Assembly: GCA_038503035.1 (NCBI GenBank)
Contig: JAVSML010025226.1
Location: 515,949 to 579,948 of the forward strand
Direction: 5' to 3'
DNA from: Crocodylus rhombifer
Lineage: Eukaryota; Chordata; Crocodylia; Crocodylidae
DNA length: 64,000 nt
Shown here: piece after piece, positions 9,300 through 20,360 of the stretch
Position numbering within the stretch: the stretch's first letter is position 1
Layout of the letters: every line of letters begins with the position of its first letter
Translations under genes and position numbers: made by a program
The notes under the pieces: generated by a model
The model's database searches: none
What the model saw: the letters and a program-made list of their open reading frames with translations, nothing else
What the model was told of the DNA's origin: nothing

Positions 9300-10917
9300 T
9301 AGAAGACTGAGTGAGGGAGATTCCTTGCTCTCCATCAATGCTGACCTCCTGGAGGAACACCTTCAGAGGCTGGGCACCTTCAAGTCAGCCGGCTGTTACA
9401 ATCTGCACCCCAGGGCATTCAAGGAGCTGGCTAGCATCATAGCTCAGCCCCTGGCATGGATCTTTGATAATTCCTGGCACTCTGGTGAAGTGCCCGAAGA
9501 CTGGAAGAAGGCAATGCGGTGCCTATCTTCAAGAAAGGGAGGAAAGTGGATCCAGCAAACTACAAGCCTATCAGCCTGACATCTATCTCAGGGAAAGTCA
9601 TAGGAAAGATTATCAAAGAAGCCATTCTTAACAAACTGGCCGATGGCAACATCCTGAGGGATAGCCAGCACGGGTTTGTTGCAGGTAGGTCTTGCTTGAC
9701 CAATCTTATTTCCTTTTATGACAAGGTGACTTATCACCTGGACAAGGGAAAGGAGATGGATGTAGTTTATCTTGACTTTAAAAAAGCCTTTGATCTGGTA
9801 TCCCTTGATCACCTCTTGGCACAGTTGGCCGGTTTTGGCCTTGGGTCCACCACGATCCGCTGGCTGGGGAATTGGCTCTGTGGTCAGACCCAGAGGGTAG
9901 TGGTTGGTGGAAGTCAATCATCATGTTGCCTTGTGACCAGTGGGGTCCCCACTTGGACCTGTATTGTTCAACATCTTCATTAATGATGTAAACACTGGAG
10001 TCAGAAGTGGACTGGCCAAGTTCACCAATGATACCAAACTTTGGGGTAAAGCATCCACCCCTGAGGACAGGAGGGTGATTCAGGCTGACCTCGACAGGCT
10101 CAGGAAATAGGTGGATGAGAACCTGATGATGTTTAACACTGAAAAATACAAGGTTCTCCACCTTGGGAGGAAAAACCTGCAGCATCCTTATAGGCTCGGC
10201 AGTGCTACGTTGGCTAGCACTATGGATGAAAGGGACTTGGGGGTCATGATTGACCACGAGATGAACATGAGCCTGCAATGTGATGCTGTGGCTAATAAAG
10301 CGACCAAAACGCTGACTTGCATCCATAGATGCTTCTCAAGCAAATCCTGAGACATCATTCACCCATTGTACTCGGCCTTGGTGAGGCCGCAGCAGGAGTA
10401 CTGCATCCAGTTTTGGGTTCCACAATTCAAAAAGGATGTGGAGAACCTCAAGAGAGTCCAGAGGAGAGCCACATGCATGATCAGAGGTCAGGAAAACAGA
10501 CTGTGTGACGAGAGGCTGAGAGCGATGGGACTCTTCAGCTTGGAAAAGCGCAGGCTCGGGGGTGATCTGGTGGCCACCTATAAGTTTATCATGGGTGCTC
10601 ACCAACATCTGGGGGAATGTCTGTTCACCAGAGCACCTCAAGGGACAACAAGGTTGAACAGTTATAAACTCCTGCAAGACCGTTTGAGGCTGGACATAAG
10701 GAAGAATTTTTTTACTGTCCGAACCCCCAAGATCTGGAACAGCCTGTCATTGGAGGTGGTTCAAGCACCTACTTTGAACGCCTTCAAGAGAAAATTGGAT
10801 GCTTATCTTGCTTGGATCCTATGACTCCAGCTGATGTCCTGCCCCTGGGGCAGGGGGCTGGACTTGATAATCTTCCAAGGTCCTTTCCAGCCCTAATGTC
10901 TAAGAAATCTATGAAAC
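9300..10917 (+). mobile_element. CR1 LINE copy, 5'-truncated
   Basis: A plus-strand CR1 starts a little before the RT domain and runs to the 3' UTR, ending cagccctaatgtctaagaaatctatgaaac at 10888-10917. Coding motifs are in correct order: LGTFKSAGCYNLHPRAFKEL, VPEDWKKA, PIFKKGRKVDPANYKPISLT, QHGFVAGRSCLTNLISFYD, VVYLDFKKAFD, then RDLGVMIDHEMNMS, ALVRPQQEYCIQFWVPQFKK and NAFKRKLDAYLAWI. It needs at least three frame changes. The tail of the nested CR1 at 2583-2836 is of the same subfamily. Confidence 0.95.
9325..10824 (+). pseudogene. CR1 reverse transcriptase (broken)
   Basis: The RT is spread over four open stretches: 9325-9579, 9519-9983, 10111-10350 and 10366-10824. The first two overlap in different frames, so a single-base change near 9515 caused the shift. 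The palm motif YLDFKKAFD (about 9766-9792) keeps its catalytic Asp. The second catalytic motif, normally FADD, reads FTND (around 10021-10032), so one of the two adjacent acidic residues is lost. The C-terminal 152-residue stretch is intact. In a live element the enzyme would perform target-primed reverse transcription. Confidence 0.9.
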
Positions 10918-13584
10918 ACTATTAAAAAAGTACTATGCTTCATGTTTCCTCTTTGGATTCCAAGTCAGTTAATTAGTTGTTAAGGATTCTGGGCAGTGTA
11001 GTCCAATGGGCATTTCTTTGCACTAAGAGTTAGTAAAATTAGAATTAATAGCAGAGAGGATTTATAAACACAGTGGTCCTCCTTCAGAGCTCATTGATAT
11101 CAACTTGTCTGTTTCTTTTGAGATCAGTAGACTCTGGATTGAGCCTTTCATGGACCTGTGACAGTACTTGACCTTAATATCTATCTATCTGTTGTGCACA
11201 CGTGTGTGTGTGTGTGTGTGTGTATGTGCATGTGTCATCAGCTACTGGCCACAGCTAAAGTATAAACTTAGGGGTACAGCAGAATGCTGTAGTATCTAAA
11301 CTGTAGGATTCATAGTTAGTATGTTTTTGCAGTCATCTCTCTTCCTGACTCTTTATTGTCTTAGGTGGCCTCAATCACTATAGTCCATACTTTAAAGGTA
11401 TTCTATAAACAGAAGTGCAAAAACACAAAATTACATATATTTTGTATACGCTTTGGGAGGATTTATGCAAAGAAAAAAATGTTTGTTTTTATCTTCTCTT
11501 TACTGCTTCTAAATATTGTTCTAAGAAATTTCAGCCAATATATTTGAAAGAAGAAGGCAAGAATGGGTTTCATTTGCTGATTTATTTGTGAAGCTCACTG
11601 TGTCATATAATATAGCACATAATATGCACTTTACTTTTGAAAAGCAGAATGAAGAAGAAAAGATTTTTTCCAGAGTTATGGCTGCATAGATAAGATACAG
11701 AGCCTAATATTCAACTGCCGCACCTTCCCTTTCCTACTTGACTAAAGCTGAAACACTGCTGTTGCTGAAGACTGGTCTCCATGGGTGGGTCTGTTATTTT
11801 GAAAAGGGCTAAAGCATCTCCAAGGCTGTTAAATAGGAGGAGAGAGACCAGAAGCAGCCAGCAGACACTAACATTGCCCTAAGAAAGGTTAGTGTGATTA
11901 GTGAAACATTAAGATAATTAAAAAGGAGAGATGATCAATTAACACCTCTGCAGTAAAGAACAATGTGCCATTAAGTCAACAACTGACTCCCTCAGCCACC
12001 TGAATAGGGATGCACCAGTTGCTGGACTATGAAGCAAAAATCAAAGAAGGGTGCTTCTATTTCAGTCAGAAAAACAGCTTCCTTGCTTAATACTTGCACT
12101 CTAATCTTGTGCAGGGTGCGGAGTCAGCTTTTGGGAAAGAAAGTATGTGTTCTGTGCGAGAAAATATGGTATGTGACCAAATCTGACAAAAATAGAAGAA
12201 GCAGCACTAACACTGTTATTTCCAGTTTGGGCGACATGATACTTTGTTATATTTTAAAGGATAAGATGGTTTTGTTTTTCTGTGGGTGTGTGTGAACATA
12301 CACATTATGCATACACATTATCTTTATCTCTCTTTCAGTTTCTCACACAAACACAAAAATGACACATAAACTGCTGTTGTCCATGACAACAGATTTTAAT
12401 TAATTTAAGGCCACCATTTTTGTTCTGTGTTAGATAGTTCATATATGTAGCAGTGCCCAATCATGTGTTTGAAACCTCGTGATTACATTTATTGGTTCAA
12501 CTATATCAGGAACTCAGTCTCTAAAATTCACAGCCCCTCTTTCTTAAAGCGTTTTGACAGTTCTAGAGTTAAGTAATAGTATCTTCAGAAAGCTCTACTG
12601 TGAAGCTGAATTTTAGTAATTGACACAATAACATAACAACATTAAATCATACACATTTTTTATAGTGGATAAGCCAGTCTGCTTGTAAATATGTTAAAGG
12701 ATAGCATGTAGGTGGCAGAAGAATTATGCTACAATTTTAACAGCTAATAAATCTTTATTTAAGCAAGGGACCTCTAAAATTTAATTAGGCATATAAAAGC
12801 AGAGATCATTCTGAGGGTAAAAAATATGCCAGTTCTCACAAGAAAAGACATCTGGTTCATGGAAAAATTTTAAGTTAAAATTTACTCTTTTGTTACTTTG
12901 TCAATAGAAAAGCTTTCCTTGAGGGACTGCAAATGTCTAACCTTTTAAAAAAAACAAAACATTCTTTTTTCATGGCAAGTACATGGGTATAAAATAGCAC
13001 TATACTGTTTGTGAGCCCTAGTCTTAATTGTCTGGTTAACAGTCATTGTCACAGCCTCCTTTTCTCTCCTGAAAAATGAAACTTCCAGAGGTATTGGTCT
13101 AAAACCAAGTATGGATCGTTGTTGTTAGCAGGGAGGCCTCGTCTTGCACTATATAGAGTGTTAATGAGATTTAGGATAATAATAAAAATAATTTTAGCTG
13201 CATAATTGCATGTCCTATAAAAGGAGTATTGATCATTAAACCCCTTTTGAACAATGTGTCTGACTTCAAAATTCAGATAAGGTAATTTGAAAGATGGAAA
13301 AACTTTATTAGCTTATATTTCTGGTGACAAGCTTTCCCAGGCCCACCACAGACATTTGAGGAGCCCATGAGAACATGGGATCGCCATTGTTCACACATGG
13401 AATAAGTTATTCCTATTGTGTATGCAGTTTCAGCATTCATTTAGAAAGTCAGAGAGTCTCCTTCTTGCTCACTATTGCCGGGGTCCCTGAAAAAAGTTCT
13501 GAAGATGTTATTTAATTGTAATCATTGGTTTCATATTTAGAAATTAATCATTGTCATTGTTTAGATTTTCACTGTGTATGTGGA
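10918..13584. other. AT-rich unique sequence
   Basis: No coding similarity is visible. A (GT)n microsatellite lies at 11200-11224. Segments such as 11880-12010 and 12380-12480 have the even, non-repetitive texture of slowly evolving noncoding DNA, but conservation cannot be judged from one sequence. Confidence 0.6.
11200..11224. repeat. (GT)n microsatellite
   Basis: A run of GT dinucleotides follows cacac and is followed by atgtgcatgtg. Short and almost pure. Confidence 0.95.
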
Positions 13585-14375
13585 AGGTGCAACAGACAGG
13601 CAGGAGGACTGCGCGAAGCTTTGGTCCCTAATCCAATTCAGAGGAGATTCGACCTGATTTGGTGGCCAAATCTCTGAATCTGAATTGAATCAGAGGACCC
13701 TTTAATCTGTCCGAATTGAATCGGAACCCTCCAAATTGATTTGGCAATTCGGACATAGACACAGCTTTAAGTGTTTTTTCTATATACCTAAAGGTACCAG
13801 GCAACTCGTGAATGCTGTGATGCTGGGGCACATGGAGTGTCCCACAGGAGCACAGGGACCTCCCCAGTGCACTCAGCAGCAGACCCAGAAGTGGATCAGA
13901 AGCACTTCCGGTCCAATTCCGGGTCTGCCGGAGAGCATACGGGGGAGCCCCCTGCACCCCTTCACTTGGTGACTGGTGCTTCCTGGGTCTGGGGGGGCAC
14001 CCAGGGTCCCCCCATGGCTGATTGCTGAGCATGGGGGAGCCCCCTGCATGCTCCCTGGCAGACTTGGAAGTGAACTGGAAGTAGTTCTGATTCACCGAGC
14101 ACACCGCCACCCCCCCGACCCCTGTTCCCGTGGGATGCTACATCTGCCCCAGCATTGTAGTGTTCACGAGCCACACTTGGTACTTTGAGGTACATAGAAA
14201 AAACATTTAAAGCCGTGTCTATGTCCGAATTGCTGATTCTCTGAATCAGCATCGAATCTTCAGCTTTGGATTTAGCCAAATTGAATTGAGGACAATGATC
14301 TGAATCAATCAAATCCCTATCACCAATTTGGGCCAAATATGAATCAAATGCAGTTAGTTTCCCACACCCTTAACA
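13585..14375 (-). mobile_element. Foldback DNA transposon, copy 1
   Basis: The element has AT-rich arms built of gattcgaattc-like words and a GC-rich core. The arms are inverted repeats: ttttttctatatacctaaaggtacc at about 13775-13798 faces ggtactttgaggtacatagaaaaaa at about 14179-14203. One outer end reads gaaggtgcaacagacaggc (about 13584) and the other ccacaccctta (about 14362-14372). The copy at 30540-31252 has the same parts in reverse order, so the two lie in opposite orientation. There is no transposase, so it must have been mobilised in trans. Confidence 0.8.
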
Positions 14376-14439
14376 GGTACTATTAGGCAGTGATAAATCT
14401 TGGACAAAGCTGTGTGCCTCCTGCCTCCCTTGTCATTCT

Positions 14440-14580
14440 TTGTCTGCGTTGCATTTAGATTGTAAACTCTTCAGAGTTACTGTCTCTCTCTCACTAGCGG
14501 CATGGGCAGGGCCCAGCACAGTGGGGCCTTTATCTGAACCAGGGCCCCTCAATACCATAATAATATAATTACTAAAGAAC
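14440..14580 (+). repeat. SINE fragment with L2-type tail (MIR-like)
   Basis: Text such as ttgtaaactcttcagagtta, cccagcacagtggggcctt and taccataataatataat matches the common tail of old sauropsid MIR/CORE-SINE copies (remembered consensus: uptake of 'gtaaactcttc...cagcacctagcacaatggggcc'). Copies in the other orientation occur at 36338-36575 and 52030-52790. Confidence 0.6.
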
Positions 14581-15902
14581 ATGTTGTTTTATCCAGTTGG
14601 AGCAACTGGAATATACTATTTGATCATTTTTACTCTTCCCACTATGTGCACCTCAAAGCTCATTTAATAATTATAATAAACAATGTTTATGTGAGAGGAT
14701 TATTTGTTTGTTTGTTTTTGTTTAACTTGTTTGTTTGTTTTGCAGAGTGATAGAACCCTTGCACAGATTCCAGGCCATTAAAAAATCCCCTTTCTCAGTA
14801 GTAGATGTGTGTGGGTGTGTGCTTGTGCCTTTTTGTTTTCTTTAAGAGTTCAGTGGAATTCAACAAAAGTCCCCCATGGGGCAGGCATTTTTAAGTACTG
14901 TGGACTATGCACATTTTAGAGGATGTGGGCAATAACTCAGCCAAGGTAAGGACCTCTTATTTCTGCCCTTGAAAATTAATTTATTCTGGCAAAGATGCTA
15001 TGAAATGCCTTGTCTTTGATTTTAATAATGTAAGGAATTGAACCTTTGCTCAGAACAAAATTGTTTTACTCTGACTCAAGGTTGTATCATTCTGCATCAA
15101 TTAGGCATCTGCATCATCATGGCTAAATCAAAAACGTACTAATTTTGCACACCTGATGCTTCTAATATCCTTGGAAATTATGAAAGTTTATTAGTAACAG
15201 TTGTAAGAGTCAGCCTTCCGTGTTACAATACCAAACTCAGTCATCCTTAGAGTCTTTATTTTTTGCGAGTTCCTGGGACACTGCAAACTATTTTGATTAT
15301 CAGTGTATGTCTTCACACAAACTGATACTGAAAGAACTCTCTTTCACCCAATTTATAATCTGTTTATATGAGCAGAATAAATTATCTATGATCCTGGACA
15401 AAAGCAGATGTTACAAACCAAATGTACCAGGCATAATGGCCAACTTCTGCCCTCTCCCACCTGTGCAACCCCACACTGGACCACCAGGTTTGGTTATGAC
15501 ATGGTGGATTGCAAAGATTTTTATTCCAATAAAGTAATTGTTTTAGTAAATCAGAGGATTTAAATGCATAAAATGCTAGCCAGATGCTAGATCCCAAAAT
15601 GGATTATGTTACCAGGAGCCATTGAGTTAACTGGAAACAATGATTGTAGTGACTTCTACTAGGACAGTGGTATGCCATCACTCTCATCATTAATGTAACA
15701 ATGACTCTCCTTGCTTTATATCTATCTTTATTCCTTCTGTACACATGTATAGCTGGGGGTAATTCCACCTCTCTGGAAGTCTCTGATTTTCCCCCCAAGC
15801 TACTAGTTTCTCCATTATTTAAATCTCTTTTTAACCCATAATTAGGTTTCACTGTAAACTGGGAAGGCACTAATAAAACATACATTGCATGTCTAAGTAA
15901 CA
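14581..15902. other. Unique sequence with a short GTTT repeat
   Basis: A short (GTTT)n stretch lies at 14704-14741. No coding exon is defensible. The longest open frame (15220-15537, plus strand) has no recognisable domain. Confidence 0.6.
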
Positions 15903-16231
15903 TACTAGTCAGAGGGGACCAGCAGGCACTGGGGAAGTCCCTGTTCCCCCGAGCACTACCAGGAGTGACCAGGAATAACAGTCACAAGCTGGTAGAGGGT
16001 AGATTTAGGCTTGATATCAGGAGGCACTACTTCACTGTCAGGGTGGCTAGGATCTGGAACCAACTTCCAAGAGAAATGGTGCTGGCTTCTACCCTTGGGG
16101 GTCTTTAAGAGGAGGCTAGATGTACACCTTGCTGGGGTCGTTTGACCCCAGTACTCTTTCCTGCCATGGCAGGGGGTCGGACTTGATGATCTGCTCAGGT
16201 CCCTTCCAACCTTAGAAACTATGAAACTATT
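15903..16231 (+). mobile_element. CR1 3' fragment
   Basis: This CR1 copy is truncated to its last 330 bp. It retains the end of the coding region (a decayed version of NNSHKLVEGRFRLDIRRHYFT and VARIWNQLPREMVLAS) and the 3' UTR ttgaccccagtactctttcctgcc with the terminal repeat gaaactatgaaacta. It belongs to the same subfamily as the copies at 24430-26592 and 31782-33246, not to that of 9300-10917. Confidence 0.95.
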
Positions 16232-16881
16232 CTCTTGCATTTCCTGGACCATCACAGTTACAGCACTTCAACACATACTCCAGTAAGCAATGAGTATTGT
16301 TCACTGGGAAATCCATGTAGTTGACTTCTCTGCGGCAGGTGTGAATAGCAAACAGGCACTACCATATAGGTGATGACAGCTGAAGATTTCAGAATTTCCA
16401 GGATAGCAAACACAGTATCTGAGAGAGAACTCTGGAAAGTCCAGAAGGGAAGAAACTGGGATTAGGATTGATATTAGTCAGAAGTTATACATTTCTCTGA
16501 AAGATCAGTAGGAATTGGGGCCCAAGAAAAAACACTGTTGAGAGTTATCAAAGAGAAATTCTGGGGTTTACTGTACTGAGAACAGTCAGGACTAAAGTTG
16601 CTGTTGTCATTATGGAGAACCAGAAACAGCAGGTAGAAGATAAAGCTGAGAAAGAAGGAAGTTGGGAGCTGAGGAGAAAAGGTCAGTCTTGGCAAATTCC
16701 AGGGGGAAGCCTGAGGCAGGATTGGAGTTGAGGATGTCAGAGAACAAAAGCTGAAATAAGGAAGTTTTATGTCTAAGGTACCTTAAAGCCTGGTCTCACG
16801 CCATTGGGTTAGTTGGCCACTGGGGGTGTTTTTAAAAATGCTTCAGGGATGGTGGTGGTGGGGAGAAAGGGGGAGGCATCA

Positions 16882-16920
16882 CTTTAATTACAGCAGCTCT
16901 GATAACTGCTGCAATTAAAG
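16882..16920. repeat. Hairpin, 15-bp arms
   Basis: CTTTAATTACAGCAG at 16882-16896 faces CTGCTGCAATTAAAG at 16906-16920 across a 9-bp loop, with one mismatch. It lies inside the larger foldback element. Confidence 0.9.
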
Positions 16921-16935
16921 CACCACAGCATCTCA

Positions 16936-17036
16936 TGTATCAGTGTCCCCACACTTCAAAATTGTGGCAGGGATGCATGAACAAGATGCAGTTAAAGCAC
17001 ACCCACTGCCATTTTGAAGTGAGGGATGCTGATACA
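16936..17036. repeat. Inverted repeat, about 31-35 bp arms
   Basis: The arm 16936-16970 (TGTATCAG to GGCAG) is the imperfect reverse complement of 17006-17036 (CTGCC to GATACA). Both contain the word CTTCAAAAT or its complement. The loop is 35 bp. Confidence 0.85.
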
Positions 17037-17050
17037 CAAGACACATAAGG

Positions 17051-17084
17051 CTGCTGGAGTGTGGTAATTACCATGCTCCAGCAG
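17051..17084. repeat. 34-bp near-perfect palindrome
   Basis: CTGCTGGAGTGTGGTAA is followed at once by its reverse complement with two mismatches (TTACCATGCTCCAGCAG). It has no loop, so it could form a cruciform. Confidence 0.92.
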
Positions 17085-17273
17085 ACTCAATTAATCAAGC
17101 CTGCTCCAATGTGCTGTAATTACATCCTGGCAATTCTGAAATCTTCAGCTGTAATGACCTACACAGTAGTGCCTGTTTGCTATTCAAACCTGCCACAGAA
17201 GAGTCAACTACATGGCTTTCCCAGTGAACAGTACTCATTGCTTACTGGAGTATGTGTTGGAGTGCTGTAGTTT

Positions 17274-18539
17274 CACCCCTGTGTATAGGCACCATAGAAT
17301 ACTGAGCATAGTTTATATATAATATGTCAACTTAAAGCTCAGGTCATGGAAGAGCCTGTGTACCTTTTCTTGTTGACTCAGGGCTCTGATAGATGACCAT
17401 TAAGTTAAGGCTTTAGTTTTTACAATCTAGTACCTTCAATGGTGAACTTCTTCTAAAAGGTTGCATATCCTGATGGTAACGAAAATCTAAATATAGTGAA
17501 AGGAAAGGAGATTACTTGGCTAGATTTTGGCCAGGTACAAACATTACACTGAGACCAATCTAAGTGACTGGAAATCGATCTGAACCCATAACAATACAAA
17601 AGTTTCATGTAAATAGATGGGTCTAAAAATGGCAGAACCAGGTCAAAGGTAGACCTGGTTCAGTGTGCACTCAAATCAAATCAATCTTAGACCAGTGAAT
17701 CAAACTTCTGTACCAGTTCTCCTGTCAAGTGATCTAATTCAATGACTCCTGTCATAGTGATCTAATTCAAGTTAGTTCACTATCCTCCTGAATCCCAGCC
17801 GCCTTTGCATCCACCCACTACCCCTCCCTTGCAGGGAGGCATGCTAGCATTCAGCGCACACTCAGCTGCTCCATCTCAGCGTCGAGTAGGCCCCATACCC
17901 CGAGCTCTCCCAGAGCTGAGCCAGCACAAACTCCTGCCTCTGGCTATCTGTTAGCTGCAGACAGCCAGTGGGATGGAGTCGGGGCTGGGGGAGAGAAGGG
18001 AGGTGTCTGTGTCCTCTGCATGAGCCCTGGGATCTGGGCACCCAATCCCATGTCCGTGACCCCACACCCCATGAAAAAGTGATCCTCGATGTGCACACAA
18101 GCTTGACACTGAACCCAGGAGAACCCCTGCACTTGGGCACAGCCCCACAGACCATGACCCTAGCTCCCACACACCATGACATGGTCAGAATACTATGGTC
18201 AGAGTACTATGCCCCTGTCCTCAGGCACAGCCCCACAGATCCAAACCCTAGCTCCTGCATACCACTTCTCATAGGAAAAAGCCAGGCACTCTGCCACCTG
18301 GACCACATCATGGATGCTTCCCACCTCCTGGGCAGCAAATGGTGCTGGTGGCTTGCCCCTGGTGTGTCAGAGTGGCAGGGGGCAGAACACAGATGGCAGA
18401 ACATTGATACTAAATTGAAACAACTCTGGCATGCTACAAGACTTTTTTGATGTGTAGTTATAGGGTGTCAGAGTACTAGGGCAAGGAGGATGTAGAGGTA
18501 GGGGCACTAAGCATCCAAGGTGGGGCAAGCAGGTAGACC
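17274..18539. other. Repeat-like sequence upstream of CR1, unassigned
   Basis: The part 17717-17772 is a 28-bp tandem duplication built on gtgatctaattcaa. A short hairpin AACCAGGTC/GACCTGGTT lies near 17640-17660. From 17860 the base composition becomes GC-rich, and two diverged copies of a segment reading ggcacagccccacaga...accctagctcc lie at about 18136-18176 and 18224-18263. These features suggest decayed transposon DNA, but no family can be named. The open frames here are short and unsupported. Confidence 0.5.
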
Positions 18540-18559
18540 CTGGAAACTTCAAGAATAGG

Positions 18560-19024
18560 TTGTTCCCCGCCATGCCAGTGGCTAGCTGTCTCCATGTTGC
18601 AGGTAGAGGATTCATAGCGGGGTCAGTGGCCCCTTGCCCCCCTGTCTTTGGGGGGGCTCAGTGGGGTCCTGTGGGGGTGGAGCCTGGTGGTCCCCTTGCC
18701 TGTCCCTCCTGTGCACAACTTAGGGCCCTGGAGGAGCAGGTGAGGGAGCTCCAGGCTGAGGTGAGCAGGTTGAGGGGGATCAGGGATGCAGAGGATGAAA
18801 TTGATGCCTATGTCTGTTCTCTGCAGGCCCGGTTGCCCACTGTACAGCCCCCACAGGAGACGCATCCATTGCAGGAGTGGCAGAAGGTGTCCAAATCCAG
18901 AGCTGCTAGGCCTAGAGTGGTGGAAGCTCCCCAGGTTCACCTGGGGAACAGGTTCGATGCCCTGGAAGCTGTGATGGAGAAAGAGAAATTGCCTCCAGTG
19001 GGGAGGATGCCACTCCCCACATGA
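18560..19024 (+). pseudogene. CR1 ORF1, N-terminal half with coiled coil
   Basis: The frame encodes 154 residues. Near residue 50 it has a C-x-x-C pair (CPSC), followed by the strongly heptad-like LRALEEQVRELQAEVSRLRGI (about residues 55-75), typical of the coiled coil through which CR1 ORF1 proteins associate. After QEWQKVSK comes the family block LGNRFDAL. ORF1 protein binds element RNA. The frame shifts near 18990, so the esterase part continues in another frame. The stop of this frame overlaps an ATG (ATGA at 19021), which I regard as a coincidence of decay. Confidence 0.8.
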
Positions 19025-19560
19025 GAAAGAATGAGCAGAGAGTGAACACCAGCAGGAAAAAATGCCTGGTCCTCGTCATCAGAGACTCCATCCTACGAGG
19101 ACTGGAAGGTCCCATCTGCCAGCCTGACCCCATGATGCAAAAGATCTGCTTCATGCCTGGGGCTCGGGTTAGGGACATCACAGAAAGGATCCCAGCCTAC
19201 ATCTGACCTGCAGACCACTACCCCATGGTTGTCATCCATGTGGGAACAAATGATGTGGTCAGGGGCAGCCCTGACCGCATCATGAAGGAATTCAAGGCTC
19301 TGGGGGACAAACTTAAGGAGACAGGGGCACAGGAGGTAGTCTCCTCTCTTCTTCTGGTGAGTAGGCGGGGACAGCAACATGAGGCATTCATGGCGAGGTC
19401 AACCGGCGCTTACGCAGTTGGTGTCACCAGGCAAGCCTTGGGTTCCTAGATAATGACCCATGCTTTCAGGTGGAGGACTTGCTGGGGTGGGATGGGCTTT
19501 ACCTCTCTCCTAAAGGCGAGCGTGGCTTCTCTTCCAAGTTTGCTGAACTCATAAACTAGC
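19021..19560 (+). pseudogene. CR1 ORF1, SGNH esterase-like half (broken)
   Basis: The stretch matches the lipid-esterase-like domain known in CR1 ORF1. Block I reads VIRDSILRG: the nucleophile Ser is kept but the usual Gly is Arg. A stop at 19204 breaks the frame. Block III reads VVIHVGTND, which is intact. After a frame change comes block V, DGLYLSPKG, where the family has DGLHLS, so the catalytic His has become Tyr. The domain therefore could not be catalytic even if translated. It ends near the TGA/TAG cluster before ORF2. Confidence 0.8.
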
Positions 19561-19599
19561 CTCGCTGGGGGAAGGGGCCACAAGAAGATGAGGAGACAC

Positions 19600-20360
19600 C
19601 ACCCAAGCAAGTCAGGTGACAAATACAAGGAGTGCCCAGGTAATACACAGGGGTCCAGACAGTCTCCCAAATCGGGGGGGTGGCACACACAGCTAGGCAA
19701 GGCCTTAAATGCCTATATACCAATGCTCATAGTATGGGGAACAAACAGGAGGAGCTCACCCACAGAATAGCCAGCTCAGACCCAGACATAATAGGGCTTA
19801 CAGAAACGTGGTGGGATTCATCCCACAACTGGGCAGTTAGCATTAGGGGCTATAGGCTTTACAGGCAGGATAGAGAAGGAAGGAAAGGTGGGGTTGTGGC
19901 GCTCTATGTCAAGGAGCAATAGACATCCTCTGCCAGCAGAATGGGGTCAGAGGAGGGGCAAGCTGAAGTGCTCTGGGTCAAGATACAAGGGGGCCATGGG
20001 GAGAGCAATCTAACGGTGGGGGTCTACTACAGACCCCCCAGCCAAGGGGAGGAGCTGGACTGGGAATTTTCAGGCCGGCTTGCAGAGGCACTTAAGGCAA
20101 GGGATGTAGTTGTCATGGATGATTTAAATTACCCGGACATCTGCTGGGAGGAACAGTCAACCAGGTCGGACCATACTAGGAAGTTCCTGGCTGAGATACA
20201 GGACCTCCACTTAATTCAGTAGGTGCACAGTCCCACCAGAGGAAATGCCCTGTTGGACCTGGTCCTGGCCACAGGCGATGGATGACCTGGTAAAGGGCCT
20301 CCAGGTTCTTGACCACCTGGGTGATAGCGATCATCACTTGCTGGAATTCACCATCCAGCG
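19600..20360 (+). pseudogene. CR1 ORF2 endonuclease domain (broken)
   Basis: Motifs of the AP-endonuclease-like domain appear in order: LKCLYTNAHSM (catalytic Asn), DPDIIGLTETWW (catalytic Glu), YRLYRQDREGRKGGVVALYV, GVYYRPP, VVVMDDLNYPDICW (family: MGDFN) and LGDSDHHLLEF (catalytic SDH). The domain nicks target DNA to start reverse transcription. Stops at 19920 and 20220 break the frame, and a frame shift lies near 20240. The Gly-Asp-Phe-Asn motif is altered to Asp-Asp-Leu-Asn. Confidence 0.88.

Larger units (their letters stand above)
16254..17273. mobile_element. Foldback (MITE-like) element with 150-bp inverted arms
   Basis: The segment 16254-16405 is the imperfect reverse complement of 17124-17273. 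Matching words include agcacttcaacacatactccag against ctggagtatgtgttggagtgct and gcaaacaggcactac against gtagtgcctgtttgc. The spacer is about 720 bp and holds no transposase. Its right third contains three further inverted repeats. A non-autonomous DNA transposon is the simplest reading. Confidence 0.8.

Noticed and set aside
9778..10326. 182-codon minus-strand open frame
   Set aside because: It is antisense to CR1 reverse transcriptase.
19021..19024. ATGA overlap as a translational coupling signal between two ORFs
   Set aside because: Both sides belong to one CR1 ORF1, and the upstream frame has been shifted by decay.
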